NCBI GenBank assembly: GCA_021792595.1
Contig: JAJYUI010000003.1
Location: 1 to 39,097 of the forward strand
DNA: 39,097 nucleotides
From: Thermoplasmata archaeon
GTDB taxonomy: Archaea; Thermoplasmatota; Thermoplasmata; Thermoplasmatales; Thermoplasmataceae
Reading direction: 5' to 3'
This document shows, one piece after another, positions 1 through 7,896 of the stretch. Below the pieces are notes generated by a model. That model was not told the origin of the DNA. It saw only the letters and a program-made list of their open reading frames with translations, and made no database searches. The stretch's first letter is position 1. Each line of letters begins with the position of its first letter. Made by a program: the position numbers and the translations under genes.

Positions 1-282
1 CACACCCCTGGTTTTGTATTTCAATGCCCAGGCCGGAATAGTATCCATGTAATACACATATACATACCATGCATATGAATACATCTGATATCCATGAAGT
101 AATTCCAATGAGCAAAACAAAAGATTTCTATGAGATAATCAGAAACGACAGTTTGGCATGCTATGTAAAAAAGGTGGAGTTAAGGATTTATAAAATTTTT
201 TGAATCTGTGCACTTATGTCAACTTCTCTGCCATTTGAAATTGCAAATTTCCATGAGGAAGGTCTCGCTGCACATTCAGTTT
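1..282. other. AT-rich intergenic stretch without a confident gene
   Basis: No convincing gene was found. A short plus-strand reading frame runs from ATG 69, 75 or 108 to TGA at 201-203 (31 to 44 residues). It ends in a basic, hydrophobic tail and I do not recognise it. A TATA-like run with a T6 tract lies at 186-201 and could serve as a terminator or a promoter. Longer plus-strand frames further right are antisense to the downstream oxidoreductase gene and are not counted. Confidence 0.3.
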
Positions 283-1137
283 TTACATGAATTCCTCGAG
301 ATCCTCAGTTTTAAGGCCTCTGTACGGCATGTCGATAATTGGCCCTTTCTTGTAAACAGGGTCAAGGCCCTCATATGTATCCCTTTTCGCTTGATAGAAT
401 ACTCCAATGGGTATCTTTTCACCCCACTCTTCACATGCCTTGTACGCCTCGGTGAAGTCCTCAAGATTATCAGATTCACGCCTGTAAACCCGCTTTCTGA
501 AGTAATCATAGGTGTTTATCTTGTTGAATGTGACGCATGGGCTCAGGACGTCTATGAAAGAAAAGCCCCTGTGCTGTATTCCCCTCTTGATGATGTCCTG
601 GAGATGCTTTGGATCCCCGGAGAAACCCCTTGCAACAAACGTCGCTCCGGCCGCAAGGGCAAAGGTAAGGGGGTTCACAGGCCTCTCTATATTTCCTTCA
701 GGCGTGGATTTTGAGACAAAACCCATTTCTGAAGTCGGCGATGCCTGTCCAGTGGTGAGGCCGAATATCTCGTTATCCGAGACTATGTAGGTTATGTCCA
801 CGTTTCTCTTCGCTGTGTGAAAGAAATGTTGCGTCCCTTCAAAAAATCCATCGCCGTCTCCTCCGTAACCAATAACGGTCAACTTCGGATTTGCCCACTT
901 GACTGCAGAGGCCACTGGAAGTAGTCTTCCATGCAACCCGTGAAAGCCGTATGCCTTGATGAATTCTGGAAGATTGCTTGAGCAACCTATGCCGGATATT
1001 ACCGCAACGTCCTTCGGTTCAACTTTCAGTTCAACCAGCACATTCTTTATCGCTGAAAGTTGGGAAAAGTTTCCGCATGCCGGGCACCAGTCCGGCTTAA
1101 CTGGGCCTTCATAATCCTTAACTGTTATCATGATCAT
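283..1137 (-). CDS. korB: 2-oxoacid:ferredoxin oxidoreductase, beta subunit
   Basis: This is the TPP- and [4Fe-4S]-binding subunit of a two-subunit 2-oxoacid:ferredoxin oxidoreductase, which makes acyl-CoA, CO2 and reduced ferredoxin from a 2-oxoacid and CoA. Four cysteines (C18 and C21 in WCPACGN, C52 in GIGCSSN, C201 in LSPCVTF) match the cluster-ligand spacing of Sulfolobus-type enzymes. The TPP/Mg motif GDGDGFFEG lies near residue 94 and is followed by DNEIFGLTTGQ. At 284 aa it is normal for the family. It overlaps the alpha gene by 4 nt (ATGA), so the two are translationally coupled. The exact 2-oxoacid (pyruvate, 2-oxoglutarate or branched-chain) cannot be read from the sequence; these enzymes are usually broad. 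Confidence 0.93.
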   Translation of the reverse strand: MIMITVKDYEGPVKPDWCPACGNFSQLSAIKNVLVELKVEPKDVAVISGIGCSSNLPEFIKAYGFHGLHGRLLPVASAVKWANPKLTVIGYGGDGDGFFEGTQHFFHTAKRNVDITYIVSDNEIFGLTTGQASPTSEMGFVSKSTPEGNIERPVNPLTFALAAGATFVARGFSGDPKHLQDIIKRGIQHRGFSFIDVLSPCVTFNKINTYDYFRKRVYRRESDNLEDFTEAYKACEEWGEKIPIGVFYQAKRDTYEGLDPVYKKGPIIDMPYRGLKTEDLEEFM

Positions 1138-2870
1138 GCACCTCCTTTTATCTTTGCCTTCAGTTCAGCAGCCAACTCTCCAGGATAGAATGCCTCACCG
1201 TTGAACTTGTTGACAAACTCTGTTTTTACCAGGAATTCCGACTTCAAGAGCCTGTTGAACTGCCCTGAAAAGTTATTTTCCACGACAATTACTTTCTTCC
1301 CGGACATCAATTCCCGTATGTCCGGATTCAGTGGAAACACATGGGAGACCTCGATGGCTCCAGCCTTTATTCCTTCCTTCCTGAGAACATCGATAGCTTC
1401 CTCGACGACCCCTTTGGTTGACCCCCACTGCACAATGGCAACATCCGCATCCTCGAACCTGTATGTATGAGTAGGTTTCATTTTGGATTTATAGGTGTCA
1501 AGTTTTCTCATTCTCTTCTCCATGATTGCGATCCTCTTGCGCGGGTCGGTTTCCGCATCGCTCACCACATTCCCGTACTCATCATGCTCATCTGAGTCCT
1601 CGTTATGCATGAGACCGCTTTGGCCGGGGAAAGCTCTCGGCGATATTCCGTCTTCCGTGATCAGATATCTCCTGTAGTTCTCCTCGTTGTCTGCTGCCCT
1701 TTTCCCATCATCCAGTTCGAACTCAAGCTCGAGGTCTGGAACAGTTTCAACATGTTCAGAAAGATAAAGATCAGACATAACGATCACAGGAGTCTGGTAA
1801 ACCTGTGCGAGGTTCATCGCTTCTCTCGTCATGTAAAAGCATTCCTCAACAGTGCCTGGTGCAAGGATGATCCTTGGAAAATCGCCCTGAGAAGCTCCAA
1901 GGACAAGGTTAAGGTCACCCTGCTCGGTCTTGGTCGGAAGTCCTGTTGAAGGCCCGGACCTCTGAGATTCATAAACCACCAGGGGTATCTCCAGCATTCC
2001 TGCCATCCCCAGTGCTTCAACCATTAGAGAGAAGCCTCCACCGGATGAACCAGTCATGGCCCTCACTCCTGCGTAGTTAGCGCCGATGGCCATGGTGATT
2101 GCGGAAATCTCGTCTTCGGGAATCTTTACGAACACATCGTACTTGCTTGAGTGGGCAGCGAGAAAATGAAGGCAGGAAGATGCTGGTGTCATCGGGTACG
2201 CTATGTACATCTTCAGTCCACCGCTTACGGCTCCAAGACCTACGGCCTCCCCACCGTTGATCAGGACTCTCTTCTTGCCTGAGTAAGTCACTTTCTTGGA
2301 GACTGGCTTGTAATGCTCGACATAATAATCATATCCCTCCCGTGCTGCGTTAACGTTCTGGTCTGCTACTGCACCCTTGTTTCCAAACGTGTCTTTGATA
2401 ACCTCTGCAAGAACATCAAATTCTATTCCAAGAGAAGCAACTGCGGCCCCTATCGCAACAGTGTTTTTCACCAGGCTTACCTTGCTGTGCTTTGACGCGA
2501 TCCCGGAAAGCGGCATCTTGCAGTATGTTACGTTTCTTTCCTGTGAGGGTGAGATAGATTCGTCAAAAATCGCTATTCCATCAAGGGGGGATGCCCCTCC
2601 TTCATTTATCTCTGGGTTGGTGTGCCTCTCAAGTCCATCCCTGTTAAGTGCTACAAGTACGTCAAGCCCGTCACCCTGCGACCTGACAGGATTATGCGAG
2701 GCCCTGATCTGGTACCAACTCTGACCGCCCCTCACGATATCCTGATAGTAGTTATATGTGACAACGTTCAACCCGGATCTGGAAAATGTCTTGGAAAAGA
2801 TGAGCCCGGCAGACTGGACTCCATCGCCAGCCGCACCTGCTACCCTCACGATAATCTCATTTTCATCCAT
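1134..2870 (-). CDS. korA: 2-oxoacid:ferredoxin oxidoreductase, alpha subunit (gamma-alpha fusion)
   Basis: This 578-aa protein carries the gamma domain first (residues about 1-190, starting VRVAGAAGDGVQSAG, with the typical VRGGQSWYQIR segment). The alpha (pyrimidine-binding) domain follows, with AYPMTPASS, a variant of the YPITP substrate/TPP loop, near residue 225. The C-terminal transketolase-like domain ends the protein. This gamma-alpha order is characteristic of the two-subunit enzymes of aerobic archaea. It is the first gene of the korAB pair. A TATA-like box at 2889-2897 lies about 23 bases before its ATG, suggesting a leaderless mRNA. It pairs with the beta subunit encoded immediately downstream. 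Confidence 0.93.
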   Translation of the reverse strand: MDENEIIVRVAGAAGDGVQSAGLIFSKTFSRSGLNVVTYNYYQDIVRGGQSWYQIRASHNPVRSQGDGLDVLVALNRDGLERHTNPEINEGGASPLDGIAIFDESISPSQERNVTYCKMPLSGIASKHSKVSLVKNTVAIGAAVASLGIEFDVLAEVIKDTFGNKGAVADQNVNAAREGYDYYVEHYKPVSKKVTYSGKKRVLINGGEAVGLGAVSGGLKMYIAYPMTPASSCLHFLAAHSSKYDVFVKIPEDEISAITMAIGANYAGVRAMTGSSGGGFSLMVEALGMAGMLEIPLVVYESQRSGPSTGLPTKTEQGDLNLVLGASQGDFPRIILAPGTVEECFYMTREAMNLAQVYQTPVIVMSDLYLSEHVETVPDLELEFELDDGKRAADNEENYRRYLITEDGISPRAFPGQSGLMHNEDSDEHDEYGNVVSDAETDPRKRIAIMEKRMRKLDTYKSKMKPTHTYRFEDADVAIVQWGSTKGVVEEAIDVLRKEGIKAGAIEVSHVFPLNPDIRELMSGKKVIVVENNFSGQFNRLLKSEFLVKTEFVNKFNGEAFYPGELAAELKAKIKGGA

Positions 2871-2883
2871 TTCCAGTTATCGA

Positions 2884-2925
2884 TTTTATTTATAAAAGGT
2901 TGTTAGCCATTTACGTTTTATATAT
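2884..2925. promoter_or_regulatory. Divergent TATA boxes for korA (-) and aspA (+)
   Basis: On the minus strand the palindrome-like TTTATAAAA (2889-2897) is centred about 23 bases before the korA ATG at 2870. On the plus strand TTTTATATAT (2916-2925) is centred about 23 bases before ATG 2943 of aspA. Both spacings fit archaeal leaderless promoters. No BRE or operator was identified. Confidence 0.55.
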
Positions 2926-2942
2926 CCCAGCGATTGAGAAAC

Positions 2943-4316
2943 ATGCCTCGAATTGAGAAGGACGTAATCGGTGAAGTGGAACTTCCGGACAGTGCATACT
3001 ACGGCATAAACACCATGAGGGCTATTGACAATTTCAGGATTTCAGGCATTGTGGCAGATTCAGATCACATAAACTCAATCGTGACCATCAAGAGATCCGC
3101 AGCCATAGCTAACAACAAGGGTGGGAAGCTCCCGCCTGACAAGGAAGAATTCATAGTCAAGGCTGCAGACAAGATCATATCCGGTTCCTTGCATGACAAT
3201 TTCCGGATTGACGTTTTCCAGGCTGGTGCTGGAACGTCCTTCAACATGAACTCCAACGAAGTTCTTGCCAACTTGGCCCTTGAGTTGGCAGGCAAGAACA
3301 AGGGCGATTATTCGTACATTCACCCCAACGATCATGTCAACATGAGTCAGTCTACAAACGATGTATACCCCACCATGATCAGGATCACCGCAGTGAAGAA
3401 ATTCGCGAAGTTCAGGGAACAGGTAAAGAAGTTAAGTGAATCGTTTGAGTCAAAGGCAAAGGAGTTCGAAAGGACGGTGAAGCCAGGAAGGACGCACCTT
3501 CAGGACGCTGCCCCGGTAACCCTTGGCCTGGAGTTCAGCGCATGGGCCTATACCATGAAAAGGGCAATTAACGAGATAGATTCCGCTGTTGATTACCTCC
3601 TCGATCTCAACATCGGGGGCACCGCGGTTGGAACAGGCATAAACACGGCTCCTGATTTCCAGAAGAATGTCGTCGCGGAGCTTTCGAAATTCACCGGTTT
3701 CGCATTCAGGCAGTCGAGGAATCTTCCCGGGATAATGGAGTTCATGAGCGATTTCTGCAGGGGAATGAATGCTGTTGCCAATGTTGCTGTCGACCTGAAC
3801 AAGATTTCCAACGATTCCAGGCTTATGTATTCTGGACCTGGGGCAGGACTTCATGAGATCAGGATCCCGGCAGTCCAGCAGGGCTCGTCCATTATGCCAG
3901 GAAAGATCAATCCGTCCATAGCCGAAGCCATGAACATGATCTGCCATTCAGTACTTGGTGCACAGCAGGCAGTCAACATTTCGGCGCAGGCGGGTCAGTT
4001 CGAATTGAACGTCATGATGCCGCACATAGATTATGAACTGAACAGGTCACTCGACATACTCACCAATGGGATTTCAATGTTCAGGGAGAAACTCATCGAC
4101 GGGATACAGGCTGACACTGCATCATGTCTCGAGCACATGTCCAAGAGCTTTGGCTCTGCAGCACTGCTGAACCCGTACCTTGGATATGACAATGTCGCAA
4201 AGATTGTGCAGGAGGCACTTCACACTGGCAAGAGCATCAAGTCGCTTGCTCTAGCCACCGGGAAGGTTACTCCTGAGCAGTTTGATGAAATAATGGCCTC
4301 CGGCGTACCGGAGTAA
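2943..4316 (+). CDS. aspA: Aspartate ammonia-lyase (aspartase), class II fumarase superfamily
   Basis: The enzyme reversibly converts L-aspartate to fumarate and ammonia in the cytoplasm. The superfamily signature GSSIMPGKINPS is near residue 316. I prefer aspartase over fumarase because the diagnostic segments read YYGINTMRAIDNFRISG at the N-terminus, GTSFNMNSNEVLAN and NPNDHVN-like HPNDHVNMSQSTND in the middle, and LNPYLGYD with TGKSI near the C-terminus. These match bacterial aspartases, whereas fumarases have GTQT and GAQTQRS-type segments. Length is 457 aa from ATG 2943. An upstream in-frame TTG at 2934 is only about 14 bases from the TATA box, so the ATG is preferred. Its stop abuts the stop of the convergent acyl-CoA dehydrogenase with no spacer. 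Fumarase side activity cannot be excluded. Confidence 0.88.
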   Translation: MPRIEKDVIGEVELPDSAYYGINTMRAIDNFRISGIVADSDHINSIVTIKRSAAIANNKGGKLPPDKEEFIVKAADKIISGSLHDNFRIDVFQAGAGTSFNMNSNEVLANLALELAGKNKGDYSYIHPNDHVNMSQSTNDVYPTMIRITAVKKFAKFREQVKKLSESFESKAKEFERTVKPGRTHLQDAAPVTLGLEFSAWAYTMKRAINEIDSAVDYLLDLNIGGTAVGTGINTAPDFQKNVVAELSKFTGFAFRQSRNLPGIMEFMSDFCRGMNAVANVAVDLNKISNDSRLMYSGPGAGLHEIRIPAVQQGSSIMPGKINPSIAEAMNMICHSVLGAQQAVNISAQAGQFELNVMMPHIDYELNRSLDILTNGISMFREKLIDGIQADTASCLEHMSKSFGSAALLNPYLGYDNVAKIVQEALHTGKSIKSLALATGKVTPEQFDEIMASGVPE

Positions 4317-5342
4317 TCATATCCTGCCTGAATCCGAGCCGTAGATCTTCCTGTAAAGGAGTTCCCTTGGCTTCAGGCCTCCAAATATCATCTTCATTGC
4401 CATGGCGTCCCTGTAGAACTTCTCAATGCCGAAGGACTCAAAGTACCCATAGCCGCCGTGATACTGTACCGAAGTTCTTGCTGAGTTCAGAGCAAGTTCA
4501 AGGGATGCGTGTCTCAGTACCTCGGAGTTCTCCTCCCTGCGTTCTGAGTCTAGGCTGTGCTTCACCAGGTCTATTTCCCCTTTCATGTTAGTGACTGCAG
4601 CAGCGACGGGACCAAAGTCCTTAAGGGGAGTGTTGAAGACCTTCCGCACCTTTGTGTACTCCAGTGTCTTTTCTATGGCCCCTTCAGCTATTCCGAGCGC
4701 CATTGCCGTTATTTCCAGGTTGACCTGCTTGAGGAATATCTCTTCCAGTTTGCCCTTGCCCAGGTCTTCATACTGACTGTTCTTTGTCTCTACCCCGCCC
4801 CATGTTATTGCACGGAAACCAAGTGGCTTTTGTATTTTCCTCACATTGATCTTATCCTTGACCAGTAAAGTTCTTCCGGACTGGTCTGTCATCAGGAGAA
4901 AATCTGAAGAGCCTCCAGCAGCGATTGGAACATCCGATGTGATCGTTGTTTCGGTGGAGTGGGAGCTTATCCTGGAGAACTCCGAAGGTATTGCCGTCAT
5001 AAATGAAATTTCCCCTCTGCCTGCCCTCTTCAGCAGTTCAATTCCATCCTCGAAATGCGACAAGACCCTCCCAGCTACAGAGTTGAGGAAGAACATCTCC
5101 ATCGCGATGGATGGTTCAGCCTTGGCAAATTCCTCAAGAACCGCAATATAGGACTCTGCGTCCATTCCGGTTCCCCCGGCCTCAGCAGGCAATTTCAGGT
5201 TCAGGAAGCCCTGCTCGCCGAGTTTCTTCCTGAGATCCGGGGTGATCCCGGACTTCTCCAGTCCATTCTCTCCGGATGGCACATTCTTGTTTACAAACTC
5301 CATTACACTTGTCCTAAGTATTTCAGTTATCTCGGAACTCAT
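4317..5342 (-). CDS. Acyl-CoA dehydrogenase-like subunit lacking the catalytic glutamate
   Basis: This short (341 aa) acyl-CoA dehydrogenase family member looks like a non-catalytic partner. In the C-terminal block RDAMAMKMIFGG the position of the catalytic Glu of medium-chain-type enzymes (RDAxxxxIWEGT) is Phe320. The flavin/substrate motif TEPxxGSD is replaced by AIPSEFSRIS (about 117-126), and the beta domain is shortened. The motifs that contact FAD across the dimer interface are kept: RKVFNTPLKDF (R233, F236) and QYHGGYGY (Q293, G296, G297). The gene starts 4 nt inside the end of the catalytic acyl-CoA dehydrogenase gene, so the two are coupled. By inference they form a heteromeric enzyme. 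A Glu elsewhere, as in isovaleryl-CoA dehydrogenase, is a less likely alternative. Confidence 0.85.
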   Translation of the reverse strand: MSSEITEILRTSVMEFVNKNVPSGENGLEKSGITPDLRKKLGEQGFLNLKLPAEAGGTGMDAESYIAVLEEFAKAEPSIAMEMFFLNSVAGRVLSHFEDGIELLKRAGRGEISFMTAIPSEFSRISSHSTETTITSDVPIAAGGSSDFLLMTDQSGRTLLVKDKINVRKIQKPLGFRAITWGGVETKNSQYEDLGKGKLEEIFLKQVNLEITAMALGIAEGAIEKTLEYTKVRKVFNTPLKDFGPVAAAVTNMKGEIDLVKHSLDSERREENSEVLRHASLELALNSARTSVQYHGGYGYFESFGIEKFYRDAMAMKMIFGGLKPRELLYRKIYGSDSGRI

Positions 5343-6451
5343 GGCTTCTCACCCTTCAGCATATTTCTGGCGATAATCAGCTTCTCGATCTCACTGGTCC
5401 CTTCCCAGATCTCAAGAATCTTTGCATCCCTGAAAAACCTCTCAAGATCGCTGTCAATACCATCTATCCCTGCTATTTCAAGAGCTTTCTCCGTCACGAA
5501 CACGGCGGTTTCCCCTGCGTACTGCTTTGCCATGCTGGTCAGCGATGGTATGGGCTCGTAACTGAAAAGGTGGGACGCGGCCTCGTATGTCATCAGTCTT
5601 GTTGCCTTGATCCTGGTCGCCATTTCAGCAAGGGCGAATTGTACCTCTTCCCTGCTTGAATACTCCTCCCCGCGGCTCTTGACCAGGTCCATTGCCCTGT
5701 CGAATGCTCCCTGCGCGACTCCGATTCCCTGGGCAGCGACAAATATCCTGCTTATGTTGAAGAATGTCATGATATAGTAGAACCCTTTTCCCTCCTCTCC
5801 CACAAGGTTTTCCTCCGGGACTTCAAGGTTCTCGAACAGGATCTCGGAGGTCGTTGTAGATCTTACCCCAAGCTTCCCGGTAAGCTTGTTAGCGCTGAAC
5901 CCTTTACTGTTTGTATCCACGACAAGAACACTCAGACCGTGATGCCGCTTGGCCTCCTTTGAGGAAGTTCGTACAAGCGTTATGAAGAAATCAGCGAGGT
6001 TGCCGTTTGAAATGAACATCTTGGAGCCGTTAACCACATAATGCCCATCTTTCTTCTCAGCCCTGGTACTGGCCCCTGCCACGTCGCTTCCTCCGCTGGG
6101 TTCTGTCACTGCAAGTCCCATGATTGCCTTGCCGCTGTTAATTCTGGACAGGTACTTTTCCTTCAGATGGTCAGACCCGAACAGCATTATAACTTCTGCA
6201 CCGAAGTATGGTATTGTGACTGATATTCCAAGTCCCGGATCTATGGAGCAAAGTTCCTCTATGGAAATAAGGACCTTCCACGGATCGTCATAGCTGACCA
6301 GTCCATTCTTGTAAGTCAGTTCCCTCAGTTCATCGGGATACTTTTCATTAATGTCCGAATCCCTGATTCTCTGCTTCGTAAACTCTTTCTTCCCAAACTC
6401 TCTTACCTTCTTCCTGAATTCTTCATGTTCTTCCGAAAACTTGAAATCCAT
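5339..6451 (-). CDS. Acyl-CoA dehydrogenase, catalytic subunit
   Basis: This flavoprotein (370 aa) performs alpha,beta-dehydrogenation of an acyl-CoA and passes electrons to ETF. Visible motifs are TEPSGGSD (residues 116-123), NGSKMFISNG, and RDAKILEIWEGTSEIEKL, where Glu350 is the expected catalytic base. Two parts of the family consensus are weak. The RxxFGxPI segment reads RGEEYSSREEV (from R260), and the QxxGG interface motif reads EIAGI (325-329). Both are intact in the overlapping downstream partner, which suggests a shared FAD site between the two proteins. The gene lies 3 nt after thiolase in the same operon, with a GAGGGTG ribosome-binding site. Chain-length preference cannot be told; short branched acyl-CoAs are plausible given the dehydrogenase complex nearby. 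Confidence 0.92.
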   Translation of the reverse strand: MDFKFSEEHEEFRKKVREFGKKEFTKQRIRDSDINEKYPDELRELTYKNGLVSYDDPWKVLISIEELCSIDPGLGISVTIPYFGAEVIMLFGSDHLKEKYLSRINSGKAIMGLAVTEPSGGSDVAGASTRAEKKDGHYVVNGSKMFISNGNLADFFITLVRTSSKEAKRHHGLSVLVVDTNSKGFSANKLTGKLGVRSTTTSEILFENLEVPEENLVGEEGKGFYYIMTFFNISRIFVAAQGIGVAQGAFDRAMDLVKSRGEEYSSREEVQFALAEMATRIKATRLMTYEAASHLFSYEPIPSLTSMAKQYAGETAVFVTEKALEIAGIDGIDSDLERFFRDAKILEIWEGTSEIEKLIIARNMLKGEKP

Positions 6452-6454
6452 ATC

Positions 6455-7645
6455 TTACACCCTCTCAAGAAGCATCGTATAGCCCTGGCCGCCACCCACG
6501 CACAGCGTTGCAGCTCCAAGGTTCTTTCCGTCTTCCTTCAGTGATCTGCACAGAGTACCCGCTAGTCTTGCACCACTTGCCCCAAGTGGATGCCCGATGG
6601 AGATTGCTCCTCCCCTCGTGTTTACCTTCTCTTCTGGAATGCCGAGCTCCTTCATCGCATTGAGAACTACGACTGCAAAGGCTTCATTTATTTCGAAAAG
6701 GTCAATGTCCTCGATGCTCAAACCGCTCTTCTGCAAAGCCCTTCTAGTGGCCGGTACCGGTCCTTCCCCCATTATTGAGGGCTCAACAGCTGCCCAGCCG
6801 AATCCTCTAACTTTTGCCAGTGGTTGTATCCCTGTTTCCCTGACCTTCTTACCTGACATCAACATTACAAGCGAAGCCCCGGCGTTTAGCGGAGATGAGT
6901 TGCCTGCCGTGATACGGCCGCCGGCCTTGAAGGCGGGAGGGAGACTTGAGATCTTTTCAAGTGTCGTGTCCCCCCTTATGCTTTGATCCCTGTCTATAGT
7001 GACTTCCTTGCCCTCATATTCTACGTTCATTGGGAGAATCTCATCCCTGAAGTATCCCCTCTCCTGTGCTTTTGATGCAAGAGAGTGGCTCCTGACGGAA
7101 TACCTGTCCATTTCATCCCTCTGTATCCCCTTAAGGTCTGCCAGCTTCTCTGCAGTAAGACCCATAGAATAACCAACATTCATCTCGTACTTCATGTACT
7201 CTGGCCGGACTAGTAGCTTGATGTTTGGCTTCACATGTGGGTTGTCAGATAATGGGACATGCGTCATGTGCTCCATCCCTCCGGCCATTACAATGTCTGA
7301 ATTCCCCGTCTGTATTTCCATTGCAGCAATGGAGATCGCATTCAGCGAAGATGAGCAGGCCCTGTCCATGCCCATTCCTGGTACTGAGACGGGAAGTCTT
7401 GAAAGCAGCACCGGGTGTCTGCCACCATACGTCCAGTTTTCGTCAGCCTGTATGGCACAGCCTGTGATTACATCATTAACCTCTTCTCCCTTCACCCCCG
7501 TAGCTTCAATCGAATCGTTTATCAACCTCGCAAGGGCTTCATCCATTCTAAGTCCATTGAAAACATCCCTCTCCGGGTCCTTAGGCCTAGATCTTGAAAA
7601 CGGGCTCCTCTTATAGTACACTATATATGCATCTTCGTCAACCAT
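6455..7645 (-). CDS. Acetyl-CoA acyltransferase (thiolase)
   Basis: This 396-aa thiolase catalyses the thiolytic last step of beta-oxidation, or acetoacetyl-CoA formation. The nucleophile Cys97 lies in MDRACSSSLNAI, His352 in GHPLGASGAR, and the acid/base Cys382 in CVGGGQG. This is the complete catalytic set of a degradative-type thiolase, unlike the archaeal HMG-CoA-linked thiolases that lack the last Cys motif. It heads an operon with two acyl-CoA dehydrogenase genes. A GGAGGA ribosome-binding site (complement of 7655-7660) sits about 10 bases before the ATG. The nearest TATA-like element is about 160 bases upstream, so this mRNA probably has a leader, unlike most operon heads here. Confidence 0.93.
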   Translation of the reverse strand: MVDEDAYIVYYKRSPFSRSRPKDPERDVFNGLRMDEALARLINDSIEATGVKGEEVNDVITGCAIQADENWTYGGRHPVLLSRLPVSVPGMGMDRACSSSLNAISIAAMEIQTGNSDIVMAGGMEHMTHVPLSDNPHVKPNIKLLVRPEYMKYEMNVGYSMGLTAEKLADLKGIQRDEMDRYSVRSHSLASKAQERGYFRDEILPMNVEYEGKEVTIDRDQSIRGDTTLEKISSLPPAFKAGGRITAGNSSPLNAGASLVMLMSGKKVRETGIQPLAKVRGFGWAAVEPSIMGEGPVPATRRALQKSGLSIEDIDLFEINEAFAVVVLNAMKELGIPEEKVNTRGGAISIGHPLGASGARLAGTLCRSLKEDGKNLGAATLCVGGGQGYTMLLERV

Positions 7646-7896
7646 TGCAGCAGATCCTCCGTCGACACCCCCGACTGTTCTATGCTGAATTGGGCGATCC
7701 AGTTCCCCTTTGTAATTACAGGTTAGACGTCCACCGGATGGCTTTCGGGATAGAGACCGTCCAACAGCATGGTAATCAGAGTTGTGCTCTCTAATCTCAT
7801 TTGGCTATATTTATTGTTTTTTTGGATCATGCTTCGTACTTCGACGTCCCATTGTGGGATCGACTGTGTCAGGGCCGAATCATACAGCCCTGAGCG
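7646..7896. other. Intergenic region with hairpins and T-tract, possible thiolase leader
   Basis: There is no gene in these 251 bases. Two hairpins follow the aminopeptidase stop: TCAGGGC/GCCCTGA (7869-7893, 11-nt loop) and TCCCA/TGGGA (7847-7859, 3-nt loop). A plus-strand T7 run within 7810-7823 doubles as an AT-rich TATA-like element for the minus strand (about 7804-7814). Transcription from it would give the thiolase mRNA a leader of about 130-140 nt. I found no tRNA-like fold or known riboswitch core. Confidence 0.4.
7847..7893 (-). terminator. Tandem hairpins downstream of the aminopeptidase gene
   Basis: A 7-bp stem (TCAGGGC with GCCCTGA) begins 3 bases after the stop codon at 7897, and a 5-bp stem with a 3-nt loop follows. 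There is no minus-strand T-tract directly after them. A role in termination or 3'-end protection is only suggested by position. Confidence 0.35.

Noticed and set aside
208-714. 168-residue plus-strand frame
   Set aside because: It is antisense to korB, whose full set of cluster and TPP motifs lies on the other strand.
3450-3947. 165-residue minus-strand frame
   Set aside because: It is antisense to the conserved core of aspartate ammonia-lyase and has no recognisable motif.
2943-4316. Class II fumarase call
   Set aside because: The N-terminal and middle diagnostic segments match aspartases; fumarase-specific GTQT is absent.
5055-5561. 168-residue plus-strand frame
   Set aside because: It spans the junction of the two acyl-CoA dehydrogenase genes on the opposite strand and looks random.
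7594-7794. 66-residue plus-strand frame across the thiolase start and intergenic region
   Set aside because: It shows no family resemblance and is mostly antisense to thiolase; no ribosome-binding site or promoter fits.
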